Assembly (NCBI GenBank): GCA_019119205.1
Contig: DWXK01000010.1
Location: forward strand, 1 to 41,416
Length of the DNA stretch: 41,416 nt
Direction: 5' to 3'
Source: Candidatus Mediterraneibacter intestinavium
Lineage (GTDB): Bacteria; Bacillota; Clostridia; Lachnospirales; Lachnospiraceae
Made by a program: the position numbers and the translations under genes. Positions within the stretch are counted from its first letter, which is position 1; every line of letters begins with the position of its first letter. A model generated the notes under the pieces. The model searched no databases and was not told the DNA's origin. It was given only the letters and a program-made list of their open reading frames with translations. Positions 18,002 through 26,400 of the stretch are shown here, one piece after another.

Positions 18002-18919
18002 TCAAGCCCTGCCGGGGGTTTCATGGTCTGCCACGATCCGTGTTTTCATATTTTCATCGAACGTTCCGTTCCGGAGCATTTCAATCTCATATCTATAAGG
18101 CGCATAGGACTTTTTGGGAGACACGGGAGACGGAATCCAGGGAGATTCCAGGATCTTCGGTACCTCTTCAAAATCCGGATGGTGGACGATCGTGTTCAGG
18201 GCGTCAAATCCAAGATGCCCGAAACCAAGGTTCTCGTGCCGGTCTTTCTGAGCGCCCATGGGGTTTTTGCTGTCATTGATGTGGAATACAGCGATCTGGT
18301 CTTTCCCGATGAGACGGTCGAATTCAGCGATCACATCATCGAAGTGCCCGGCAATGTCATAACCGCTGTCGCTGGTGTGGCAGGTGTCAAAGCAGACCCT
18401 CAGTTTCTCACTGTGTATTACGCCGTCATATATACGTGCCAGCTCCTCAAAAGATCTGCCGATCTCAGAACCTTTCCCTGCCATTGTCTCCAGTGCGATG
18501 TAACAGTCCGTGTCTGAAGTAAGGACTTCGTTCAGCCCTTTTACGATCTGGCTGATCCCCGCGTCGGCTCCGGCTCCCACGTGAGATCCCGGATGAAGGA
18601 TCAGGATATGGCTCCGGCAGCTTATAGTACGCTCGATCTCTTTGGCGAGAAACTCCGTGGCAAGAGAGAAAGTCTCCGGTTTGACAGAATTTCCCAGATT
18701 GATGATATACGGGGCGTGGACGATGATCTCGGTGATCCCGTGCTCCTTCATATAATCCCAGGCGGGACCGATGTTCAGCTCGCTGATCTCTTTTCTTCTC
18801 GTATTCTGCGGTGCGCCGGTGTAGAACATAAAGGTGTCGGCTCCGTAGGAAACTGCCTCCCTGGCGGAGCCGAGGAGCATATCTTTCCCGCTCATGCCGA
18901 CGTGTGAACCTAATTTCAT
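18002..18919 (-). CDS. nfo: Endonuclease IV (deoxyribonuclease IV)
   Basis: 305 residues from the ATG at 18919 ([12 protein letters not shown]), with GGAGGAAAATACAC upstream; the 9-codon extension to 18946 has no ribosome binding site. It is an AP-endonuclease TIM barrel with the zinc-ligand motifs of the family: [40 protein letters not shown] and [21 protein letters not shown]. It incises DNA at abasic sites and removes 3'-blocking groups in base excision repair. It is slightly longer than the E. coli enzyme because of its C-terminal tail. It is transcribed divergently from argS. Confidence 0.95.
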   Translation of the reverse strand: MKLGSHVGMSGKDMLLGSAREAVSYGADTFMFYTGAPQNTRRKEISELNIGPAWDYMKEHGITEIIVHAPYIINLGNSVKPETFSLATEFLAKEIERTISCRSHILILHPGSHVGAGADAGISQIVKGLNEVLTSDTDCYIALETMAGKGSEIGRSFEELARIYDGVIHSEKLRVCFDTCHTSDSGYDIAGHFDDVIAEFDRLIGKDQIAVFHINDSKNPMGAQKDRHENLGFGHLGFDALNTIVHHPDFEEVPKILESPWIPSPVSPKKSYAPYRYEIEMLRNGTFDENMKTRIVADHETPGRA

Positions 18920-19070
18920 GTGTATTTTCCTCCTTTGTCGGTACAAATCCTAAAATGATCTTGTCTGTGGTATTTCCTGAAGTGACAGTCCGTTCTGCGC
19001 TTTATCACATGGCTGAACGGATACCTTTTGCATTATACGTGCTGGCAGAGCTGAAATCAAGCTGTCAGAG

Positions 19071-19110
19071 CGGAATTCAAGCGGAATAAGCCGAATTCAA
19101 GCGGAACTTG
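19071..19110. repeat. Two tandem 20-bp repeats upstream of the argS promoter
   Basis: CGGAATTCAAGCGGAATAAG is followed at once by CCGAATTCAAGCGGAACTTG; the core GAATTCAAGCGGAA recurs at 19073 and 19093. The second copy runs into the -35 box, a position where a tandem-binding regulator would act. Confidence 0.65.
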
Positions 19111-19136
19111 CCGTCGGTCTTCAGACATGGTATAAT
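19108..19136 (+). promoter_or_regulatory. Predicted promoter of the argS operon
   Basis: TTGCCG (19108-19113), 17 bp, a perfect TATAAT (19131-19136) with an extended TGG. The leader contains a perfect palindrome CTGTAACCGTTACAG (19160-19174). No T-box sequence is seen. Confidence 0.7.
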
Positions 19137-19215
19137 AATTGGGCTTTACAGACTGTGAACTGTAACCGTTACAGAGGATATTGACAATCATACAGATTAA
19201 AGGAGTGTGGACTAA

Positions 19216-20982
19216 TTGAAGACTTTACTTGAGATGATCACATCTGAGATGCGGGAAGCGTTTCAGAAGGCGGGCTATGACGAGGAACTTGCCAAAGTGA
19301 CGCTCTCAAACCGCCCGGACCTGTGCGAGTACCAGTGCAACGGGGCAATGGCGGGGGCGAAGAAATATAAAAAAGCGCCGTTTATGATCGCAGAAGATGT
19401 CGCTGCGCAGCTGAAGGAGAGCAGCAGCTTTGAAGCGGTGGATGTGGTGAAACCCGGATTTATCAATCTGAAGCTGGATACGGCATTTGCAGCGGATTAT
19501 CTGAACCGGATGGCTGCATCAGAGAAACTGGGCGCGGAGGAAGAAAAGGAACCGAAGACGATTCTGATCGACTACGGCGGACCGAATGTGGCGAAGCCGC
19601 TGCATGTGGGGCATCTCCGTTCTGCCATCATCGGGGAGAGCGTGAAGCGGATCATGCGCTTTAAGGGAAACAATGTGATCGGAGATATCCACCTGGGAGA
19701 CTGGGGTTACCAGATGGGTCTGATCATCACGGAACTTAAGAAAAGGAAACCTGAGCTTCCTTATTTTGATGAAAACTTTGAGGGAGAATATCCGGAGGAA
19801 GCGCCGTTTACGATCGGAGAGTTGGAGGAAATCTATCCTGCGGCAAGCGCATATGCCAAAGAACACGAAGAGTACAGGGAAGAAGCATTGCATGCTACGT
19901 ATCTTCTGCAGAACGGACACCGGGGCTGCAGAGCAATATGGAACCATATCATGAATGTTTCTGTGACAGATCTGAAGAAAAATTACGAGAGGCTGAACGT
20001 GGAGTTCGACCTCTGGAAAGGGGAGGCGGACGCCCAGAAATATATCCCGGATATGGTGCAGATGCTCAAAGACAAAGGATATGCGCGTTATGATGAGGGA
20101 GCCCTGGTGGTGGATGTCCAGGAAGAGTCTGACAATAAGGAAGTGCCGCCGTGCATGATCCTGAAGTCTGACGGAGCGGCGCTGTATGATACAACGGACC
20201 TTGCCACGCTGGTCCAGCGCGAGGAGGACTATCATCCGGACGAGGTGATCTATGTTGTGGACAAGCGCCAGGAACTCCATTTTGTCCAGGTATTCCGTTG
20301 TGCGAAGAAGACCGGGATCGTACCGGAGGATACAAAGCTGGAATTCCTCGGTTTCGGCACGATGAACGGAAAGGACGGCAAACCCTTTAAGACAAGAGAG
20401 GGCGGCGTGATGCGCCTGGAAAACCTGATTCGTGAGATCAATGAGGAAATGTACAAAAAGATCATGGATAACCGGACGGTGGAGGAAGAGGAGGCAAAAC
20501 GTACTGCCCAGATCGTAGGACTTGCCGCGATCAAATACGGAGACCTCTCCAACCAGGCGTCAAAAGACTACATTTTTGATGTTGACCGGTTTACTTCCTT
20601 TGAAGGGAACACAGGACCGTATATCCTTTATACGATCGTCCGGATCAAATCGATCCTGAACAAATATCAGGAGAACGGAGGAAGTCTGGAAGGGATCCGC
20701 GTCCTTCCTGCGAAAGATGAGTATGAGAAAGCGCTCATGCTCCAGACGCTCAGGTTCAATGATGTGATGGACACAGTATACGAGGAGATCGCGCCTCACA
20801 AGATCTGTGCTTATATCTATGAACTGGCAAATGAATTCAATAAGTTTTATCATGAGACGAAGATCCTGTCCGAGGAGGACGAGGAGAGGAAAGCGGGATA
20901 CATTGCGCTTCTCTCGCTGACAAAGAGAGTGCTTGAAGCGTGCATCGGACTGCTCGGGTTCGAGGCGCCGGAAAGGATGTAA
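19216..20982 (+). CDS. argS: Arginyl-tRNA synthetase
   Basis: 588 residues, a class I synthetase. The N-terminal Add-1-like domain recognises the tRNA D-loop. The HIGH signature is HVGH in KPLHVGHLRSAIIGE, and the KMSKS region is the degenerate PFKTREGGVMRL, as in many ArgRS. The C-terminal DALR anticodon-binding domain starts near IKYGDLSNQ and includes NTGPYILYTIVRI. The start is TTG at 19216, with AAAGGAG 10 nt upstream; the nearest in-frame GTG is followed by a stop codon, so TTG is forced. It is the first gene of argS-alaX-CPBP, with 6 bp to the next gene. Confidence 0.97.
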   Translation: MKTLLEMITSEMREAFQKAGYDEELAKVTLSNRPDLCEYQCNGAMAGAKKYKKAPFMIAEDVAAQLKESSSFEAVDVVKPGFINLKLDTAFAADYLNRMAASEKLGAEEEKEPKTILIDYGGPNVAKPLHVGHLRSAIIGESVKRIMRFKGNNVIGDIHLGDWGYQMGLIITELKKRKPELPYFDENFEGEYPEEAPFTIGELEEIYPAASAYAKEHEEYREEALHATYLLQNGHRGCRAIWNHIMNVSVTDLKKNYERLNVEFDLWKGEADAQKYIPDMVQMLKDKGYARYDEGALVVDVQEESDNKEVPPCMILKSDGAALYDTTDLATLVQREEDYHPDEVIYVVDKRQELHFVQVFRCAKKTGIVPEDTKLEFLGFGTMNGKDGKPFKTREGGVMRLENLIREINEEMYKKIMDNRTVEEEEAKRTAQIVGLAAIKYGDLSNQASKDYIFDVDRFTSFEGNTGPYILYTIVRIKSILNKYQENGGSLEGIRVLPAKDEYEKALMLQTLRFNDVMDTVYEEIAPHKICAYIYELANEFNKFYHETKILSEEDEERKAGYIALLSLTKRVLEACIGLLGFEAPERM

Positions 20983-20988
20983 TCTTTC

Positions 20989-22179
20989 ATGACAGAGAAG
21001 AAAATGACGGATAAACTGTTCTATCAGGACAGTCACATGAGAGAGTTTGAGGCGGAAGTGATCTCCTGCGAGCCGGTGGAAGGGAAGGACGGCAGATATG
21101 AGGCTGTGCTGGATCAGACGGCCTTCTTTCCGGAAGGCGGCGGACAGTATGCGGACCATGGCACCCTGGGCAGTGCATCGGTCCTGGATGTACAGGAACG
21201 GGACGGCAGGGTCTTTCACATAACAGACGGAGTTCTTGAACCGGGAATGCGGGTGAAAGGGATCCTGGACTGGGAAGAGCGGTTTATGAAGATGCAGCAG
21301 CATACCGGAGAGCACATTGTTTCGGGGCTTGTCCACGCCCGGTTCGGGTATGACAATGTGGGCTTCCATCTTGGCAGTGAAGACTGTACCATGGATTTCA
21401 ACGGAGAGATCACCAGAGAAGAACTCCGTGAGATCGAGATGGAAGCGAACCGGGCTGTGTGGAAAAATCTGGAGGTACAGGTGCTGTACCCCTCGGCGGA
21501 AGAGGCGGGGGAGATGGAGTACCGCAGCAAGATCGAGATCGAGGGGCAGATCCGCATCGTGGTGATCCCGGGATATGATGTGTGCGCCTGCTGTGCTCCG
21601 CATGTGAAGCGGACCGGGGAGATCGGCATGATCAAACTCACGAATGTGCAGCGGTATAAAGGCGGTGTCAGGGTGACTATGCTCTGTGGGATCCGGGCAC
21701 TGAAGGACTATGAGTTGAAACAGGAACAGACGTCGGAGATCTCTGCTCTTCTCTGTGCAAAAACAGAGGAGGCTGCGGCAGCGGTGAAACGGCTGAAAGA
21801 GGAATGTTCAGACCTGAAGTACCAGATCACGGAGAAGGACAGGCTGCTTGCCGCTTACCGGGCTGACCTGGTACCGGATGAGGAAGAGGCGGTCTGCATC
21901 TTCACGGAAGATATCGCGGGGGAGGCGATGCGCCTTCTTATGAACCGTGTGCTGGAAAAAGAGAGGAAACTCTGTGCGGTGTTTTATGGAAATGATGCAG
22001 ACGGATACCGCTATGTCATCGGCAGCAGGAAGAATGATATGAGAGTGTTCGTGAAGGAATTTAATGCTGCGTTCTCCGGCAGGGGCGGCGGAAAGCCGGA
22101 AATGGTCCAGGGAACTGCGAAGGGGAGTGCTTCTGAGATGAGGGAGTGGATCTTTGAGAAAGCGGGGAATATGCAATGA
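20989..22179 (+). CDS. Alanyl-tRNA trans-editing protein (AlaX, long form)
   Basis: 396 residues. It resembles the C-terminal half of AlaRS without the aminoacylation domain: a beta-barrel (YEAVLDQTAFFPEGGGQYAD), the editing zinc site HTGEH (His105, His109) with CCAPH (Cys201, His205), a coiled region at about residues 245-285, and a DHHA1 domain ending in the glycine-rich SGRGGGKPEMVQG. Such proteins hydrolyse Ser-tRNA(Ala) and Gly-tRNA(Ala). It starts 6 bp after argS and overlaps the CPBP gene by 4 nt, so it is cotranscribed with a synthetase it does not serve directly. Confidence 0.93.
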   Translation: MTEKKMTDKLFYQDSHMREFEAEVISCEPVEGKDGRYEAVLDQTAFFPEGGGQYADHGTLGSASVLDVQERDGRVFHITDGVLEPGMRVKGILDWEERFMKMQQHTGEHIVSGLVHARFGYDNVGFHLGSEDCTMDFNGEITREELREIEMEANRAVWKNLEVQVLYPSAEEAGEMEYRSKIEIEGQIRIVVIPGYDVCACCAPHVKRTGEIGMIKLTNVQRYKGGVRVTMLCGIRALKDYELKQEQTSEISALLCAKTEEAAAAVKRLKEECSDLKYQITEKDRLLAAYRADLVPDEEEAVCIFTEDIAGEAMRLLMNRVLEKERKLCAVFYGNDADGYRYVIGSRKNDMRVFVKEFNAAFSGRGGGKPEMVQGTAKGSASEMREWIFEKAGNMQ

Positions 22180-23108
22180 ACCATATCCGGAGAAAAAATC
22201 CATTCTGGAGTGTCGCAGGACCTCTGATCGCATACTGGGGGATCCAGGCGGTCGCGCGGTTTATCATCCAGGCGGTCATCCAGGTCCCTATGATGACCAG
22301 TGCTTATGTGGAACAGCTCACGAGCGGGCAGATCACGAATTCCCAGGAGGCGATGGAGAGTTATCTGTCAGTGATCGGTCCGGCGCTGGAAGCGGTGATG
22401 AGATATGAGACGGAGATTACAGGTGTGGCAGCGCTCTGCACGCTCCCGCTGACGGTGATCCTGTTCCGCGGGGACAGGAAACTGGAGAAAGGCCTGGGGA
22501 TCGAATCGCCGAAAAAGATACCATATCCAAAATATCTTCCGGCAGCGGTGTTTGGGATAGTGGGATCGATCGGAGCGACCTGCCTGTCAGCTATGGTTCA
22601 GGCGGCCCTGTATGATGCGGAATATATGCAGAGTACGCAGGCGGTATACTCCGCGCCGTTCCCGGTGCAGCTCCTGGCGATGGGCGTGATCGTCCCGGTG
22701 GCGGAAGAACTGATGTTCCGCGGGATCATGTTCTCGAGATACCGTGAGAACAGGCGGTTCTGGTATTCTGCTCTGTGGTCGTCCCTGTTTTTCTGTATTA
22801 TGCATACGAATACGGTGCAGATGATCTACACATTCCTTCTCGGGATCATGCTTGCCTGGCTGTATGAGAAATTCGGGTCGCTGAAAGCGCCTATGCTCCT
22901 TCATATCATGCTCAATCTGGGAGCGGTGATCTTTACAGAAGCAGGAGTGTTCAACTGGCTTGCGGCGGATCTGCTGAGAATGGCAGCCGCAGTGATCCTG
23001 AGCGCTTTTGTCTGCTCGGCGATGTATGTGCTGATCCGGCAGATGGAAGGGGCAAAAAAGAAGGACGAACTGGAAGGAGAACAGGATTCGTTTGATATGT
23101 TTTTATAA
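22176..23108 (+). CDS. CPBP family intramembrane metalloprotease
   Basis: 310 residues with about eight hydrophobic segments. The CPBP/Abi signature is complete: Glu177-Glu178 and Arg182 in EELMFRG, His210 in FFCIMHTNTVQ and His243 in LLHIMLNLG. The family includes CAAX-prenyl proteases, but bacterial members often serve bacteriocin self-immunity or cleave regulators in the membrane; the substrate here is unknown. ATGA overlap with alaX indicates coupled translation. The C-terminal tail is charged (KKKDELEGEQD) and cytoplasmic. A strong terminator follows. Confidence 0.92.
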   Translation: MNHIRRKNPFWSVAGPLIAYWGIQAVARFIIQAVIQVPMMTSAYVEQLTSGQITNSQEAMESYLSVIGPALEAVMRYETEITGVAALCTLPLTVILFRGDRKLEKGLGIESPKKIPYPKYLPAAVFGIVGSIGATCLSAMVQAALYDAEYMQSTQAVYSAPFPVQLLAMGVIVPVAEELMFRGIMFSRYRENRRFWYSALWSSLFFCIMHTNTVQMIYTFLLGIMLAWLYEKFGSLKAPMLLHIMLNLGAVIFTEAGVFNWLAADLLRMAAAVILSAFVCSAMYVLIRQMEGAKKKDELEGEQDSFDMFL

Positions 23109-23130
23109 AAATACAAATGGAAATTGTGTG

Positions 23131-23159
23131 CGGCAGGATGAAGATCCTGCCGTTTTTTT
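23131..23159 (+). terminator. Intrinsic terminator of the argS operon
   Basis: CGGCAGGAT-GAAG-ATCCTGCCG followed by seven T. Confidence 0.93.
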
Positions 23160-23242
23160 ATGCGAAAAATCCTATAGAATCCATGAAATTAAAAGAAAAA
23201 CAGTAATCTTGAAAATGATTCCTATAGTTTCTTCAAATAATA

Positions 23243-23257
23243 AATTATCTGATAATT
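23243..23257. promoter_or_regulatory. CodY-like operator, distal copy
   Basis: AATTATCTGATAATT is a perfect palindrome about its central T. It matches the classical CodY box AATTTTCWGAAAATT at 13 of 15 positions, with two symmetric changes. An identical copy lies 38 bp downstream. Confidence 0.6.
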
Positions 23258-23280
23258 ATACTTAAAGAAATAAATATTCA

Positions 23281-23295
23281 AATTATCTGATAATT
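23281..23295. promoter_or_regulatory. CodY-like operator, proximal copy
   Basis: Second exact copy of AATTATCTGATAATT, ending 15 bp before the -35 of the gltB promoter. This position suits either activation or, with the distal copy, a repression loop. Confidence 0.6.
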
Positions 23296-23310
23296 TAAAA
23301 ATATTTTTTG

Positions 23311-23339
23311 TTTACAAGCCGGAAAAAAGGGTGTATATT
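23311..23339 (+). promoter_or_regulatory. gltBD promoter
   Basis: TTTACA (23311-23316), 17 bp, TATATT (23334-23339), each 5 of 6 to consensus. Confidence 0.75.
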
Positions 23340-23436
23340 TAAAAACTAGAAATGCGGGTGCCGGATAAAACCTGCCAGACCGGCAGAGATCGTTTTTCGG
23401 GCACACTGCAAAATTCAAAAGAAAGGACAGCGACTT

Positions 23437-26400
23437 ATGAGGAATGAAAATGAATGTCCGCAGGGATTATACCGCGAGAGTTTTGAACACGACAACTGTG
23501 GTATCGGAGCGATCGTAAACATTAAGGGCAGAAAGAGCCACAGTACAGTGGCAGGTGCTCTCGAGATAGTGGAACATCTGGAGCACAGAGCCGGGAAAGA
23601 TGCAGAAGGAAAGACCGGTGACGGCGTGGGGATCCTGCTCCAGGTCTCACATAAGTTTTTCAGTAAGGTCTGTCAGCCCCTTGGCATCAGCCTGGGCGGT
23701 GAACGGGACTATGGCGTGGGTATGTTCTTCCTTCCCCAGGATGAACTGAAAAGAAACCAGGCGAAGAAGATCTTTGAGGTCATCGTGAAAAAAGAAGGCC
23801 TGAACTTCCTTGGATGGAGAGAGGTTCCGATCCATCCGGATATCCTGGGAAAGACCGCGGTGGACTGCATGCCGTGCATCATGCAGGCGTTCATCGAGCG
23901 GCCGAAGAAGGTGGCAAAGGGGCTTCCCTTTGACCGCAGGCTCTATATTGTCAGGAGGATCTTCGAGCAGAGCAGTGACGATACCTATGTGGTCTCTCTC
24001 TCCAGCCGGACGATCGTCTACAAGGGAATGTTCCTCGTGGGGCAGCTGAGACTGTTCTTTGAGGATCTGCAGGATGAGGACTTCGAGTCCGCCATCGCCA
24101 TGGTGCATTCCAGATTCAGTACAAACACTGCGCCGAGCTGGCAGAGAGCTCATCCGAACCGCTTTATCGTACACAACGGCGAGATCAATACTATCAGGGG
24201 AAATGCAGACAAGATGCGTGCCCGCGAGGAGACCATGGAGTCCGGCGCCCTCAAGGGAGAACTCCACAAAGTCCTTCCGGCGATCAACACATCAGGATCT
24301 GACTCGGCCATGCTGGACAACGCTCTGGAGTTCATGGTCATGAGCGGGATGGAACTTCCGCTTGCGGTGATGATCGCGATCCCGGAGCCCTGGGTGAACA
24401 ACCGCAGCATGTCACAGAACAAGAAAGATTTTTATCAGTATTATGCGACTATGATGGAACCGTGGGATGGACCTGCGTCCATTCTCTTCTCCGACGGAGA
24501 CGTGATGGGAGCGGTCCTGGACCGGAACGGACTGAGACCGTCCAGATACTATATCACAGATGACGATAACCTGATCCTCTCCTCTGAGGTCGGCGTCCTG
24601 GATATCGATCCGGGAAAGATCCTTGTAAAAGAGAGGCTCCATCCCGGCAAGATGCTCCTGGTGGACACAGTTGCCGGAAGAGTGATCGGGGACGAGGAAC
24701 TGAAAGAGAAATATGCCAACGAGGAGCCTTACGGAGAGTGGCTCGACCGGAACCTGATCGAACTCAAGGATCTGAAGATCCCGAACAAGGACATCCCGAA
24801 ATACACAAAAGAAGAGTGTACACGCCTTCAGAAAGCTTTCGGATATGCCTACGAGGATGTGAAGACATCTATCCTCACGATGGCAAAGAACGGAGGGGAA
24901 GGGATCGCGGCGATGGGGATCGACATCCCGCTGGCAGTGCTCTCTAGAAAGCGCCAGCCCCTGTTCGGATATTTTAAACAGCTCTTTGCCCAGGTCACGA
25001 ACCCGCCGATCGACTCCATCCGTGAGGAGATCGTCACATCGACGACGATCTACGTGGGGCGGGATGGAAACCTTCTGGAGAAGAAGGAAGAGAACTGTAA
25101 GATGCTGCGTGTGAACAATCCTATCCTGACGAACACGGACCTTTTGAAGATCAAGAACATGAATGTGGAAGGGTTCAAGGTCGCGGAGATTCCGATCACC
25201 TATTATAAGAACACAAGCCTTGAGAAGGCGATCGAGTATCTGTTTATCGAGGTGGACCGTGTGATCCGGGAGGGAGCGAACATCCTGATCCTGACAGACC
25301 GGGATGTGGATGAGTACCACGTCGCGATCCCGTCGCTCCTGGCGGTTTCCGGTCTGCAGCAGCATCTGGTCCGCACGAAGAAGAGGACGTCTGTGGCAAT
25401 GATCCTGGAGAGCGGCGAGCCCAGAGAGGTACATCATTTTGCGACTCTGCTCGGATACGGAGCCTGTGCGATCAATCCTTATCTGGCGCACGAGTCCATC
25501 CGCCAGCTTATCGATGCACGGCTTCTGCACAAAGACTACTATGCTGCAGTGGACGACTATAACTCGGCAGTGCTCCACGGTATCGTGAAGATCGCGTCTA
25601 AGATGGGAATCTCAACGATACAGTCTTACCAGGGAGCGAAGATCTTCGAGGCGATCGGTCTGAAAGAGGAATTTATCAACCGGTATTTTACCGACACGGT
25701 GAGCCGTGTGGGAGGGATCGGCATCGAGGAGATCGCAGAAGATTATACTGCATTCCACACAGAGGCATTTGATCCGCTCGGGCTGGACGGGGATATGACC
25801 CTTGACAGTCTGGGAAGACATAAATATAAGAGAGGCGGGGAAGAACACCTCTATAACCCGCAGACGATCCATATGCTCCAGCAGTCCACAAGGCGCGGGG
25901 ACTATGATATGTTCAAGCAGTATACCCATATGGTGGATGAGGAAGGCAAGAAGATCAATCTGAGAGGCCAGCTTGATTTCAATTACCCGAAGAAAGGCGT
26001 GCCAATCGAGGAAGTGGAGAGCGTGGATTCCATCGTGACCCGTTTCAAGACCGGCGCTATGTCCTACGGCTCTATTTCCAAAGAGGCACATGAGACACTG
26101 GCTATCGCAATGAACACACTGCACGGAAAGTCCAACAGCGGTGAGGGTGGTGAGGAGATCGAGCGTCTCGGCACTAACCGGAGCTCTGCGATCAAACAGG
26201 TGGCTTCCGGGCGTTTCGGAGTGACATCCAGATATCTGGTGAGCGCGCGGGAGATCCAGATCAAGATGGCTCAGGGCGCGAAGCCGGGAGAGGGCGGACA
26301 TCTTCCGGGAGGAAAGGTCTATCCGTGGATCGCGAATACCCGTCATTCTACCCCGGGCGTGAGCCTGATCTCACCGCCGCCGCACCATGACATCTATTCC

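Larger units (their letters stand above)
23160..23436. other. AT-rich control region of gltBD
   Basis: No gene is seen. Together with the preceding terminator it fills the 328-bp gap before gltB. It holds two identical CodY-like palindromes, the gltB promoter and a leader of about 90 nt without an obvious hairpin plus T-run. Confidence 0.7.

Noticed and set aside
19137-19215. T-box riboswitch before argS
   Set aside because: No T-box core sequence or specifier stem can be drawn.
20560-21603. 347-codon frame antisense to argS and alaX
   Set aside because: Crosses two well-supported genes and has no recognisable content.
24412-25578. 388-codon frame antisense to gltB
   Set aside because: Shadow of a long, biased gene; no ribosome binding site and no domain.
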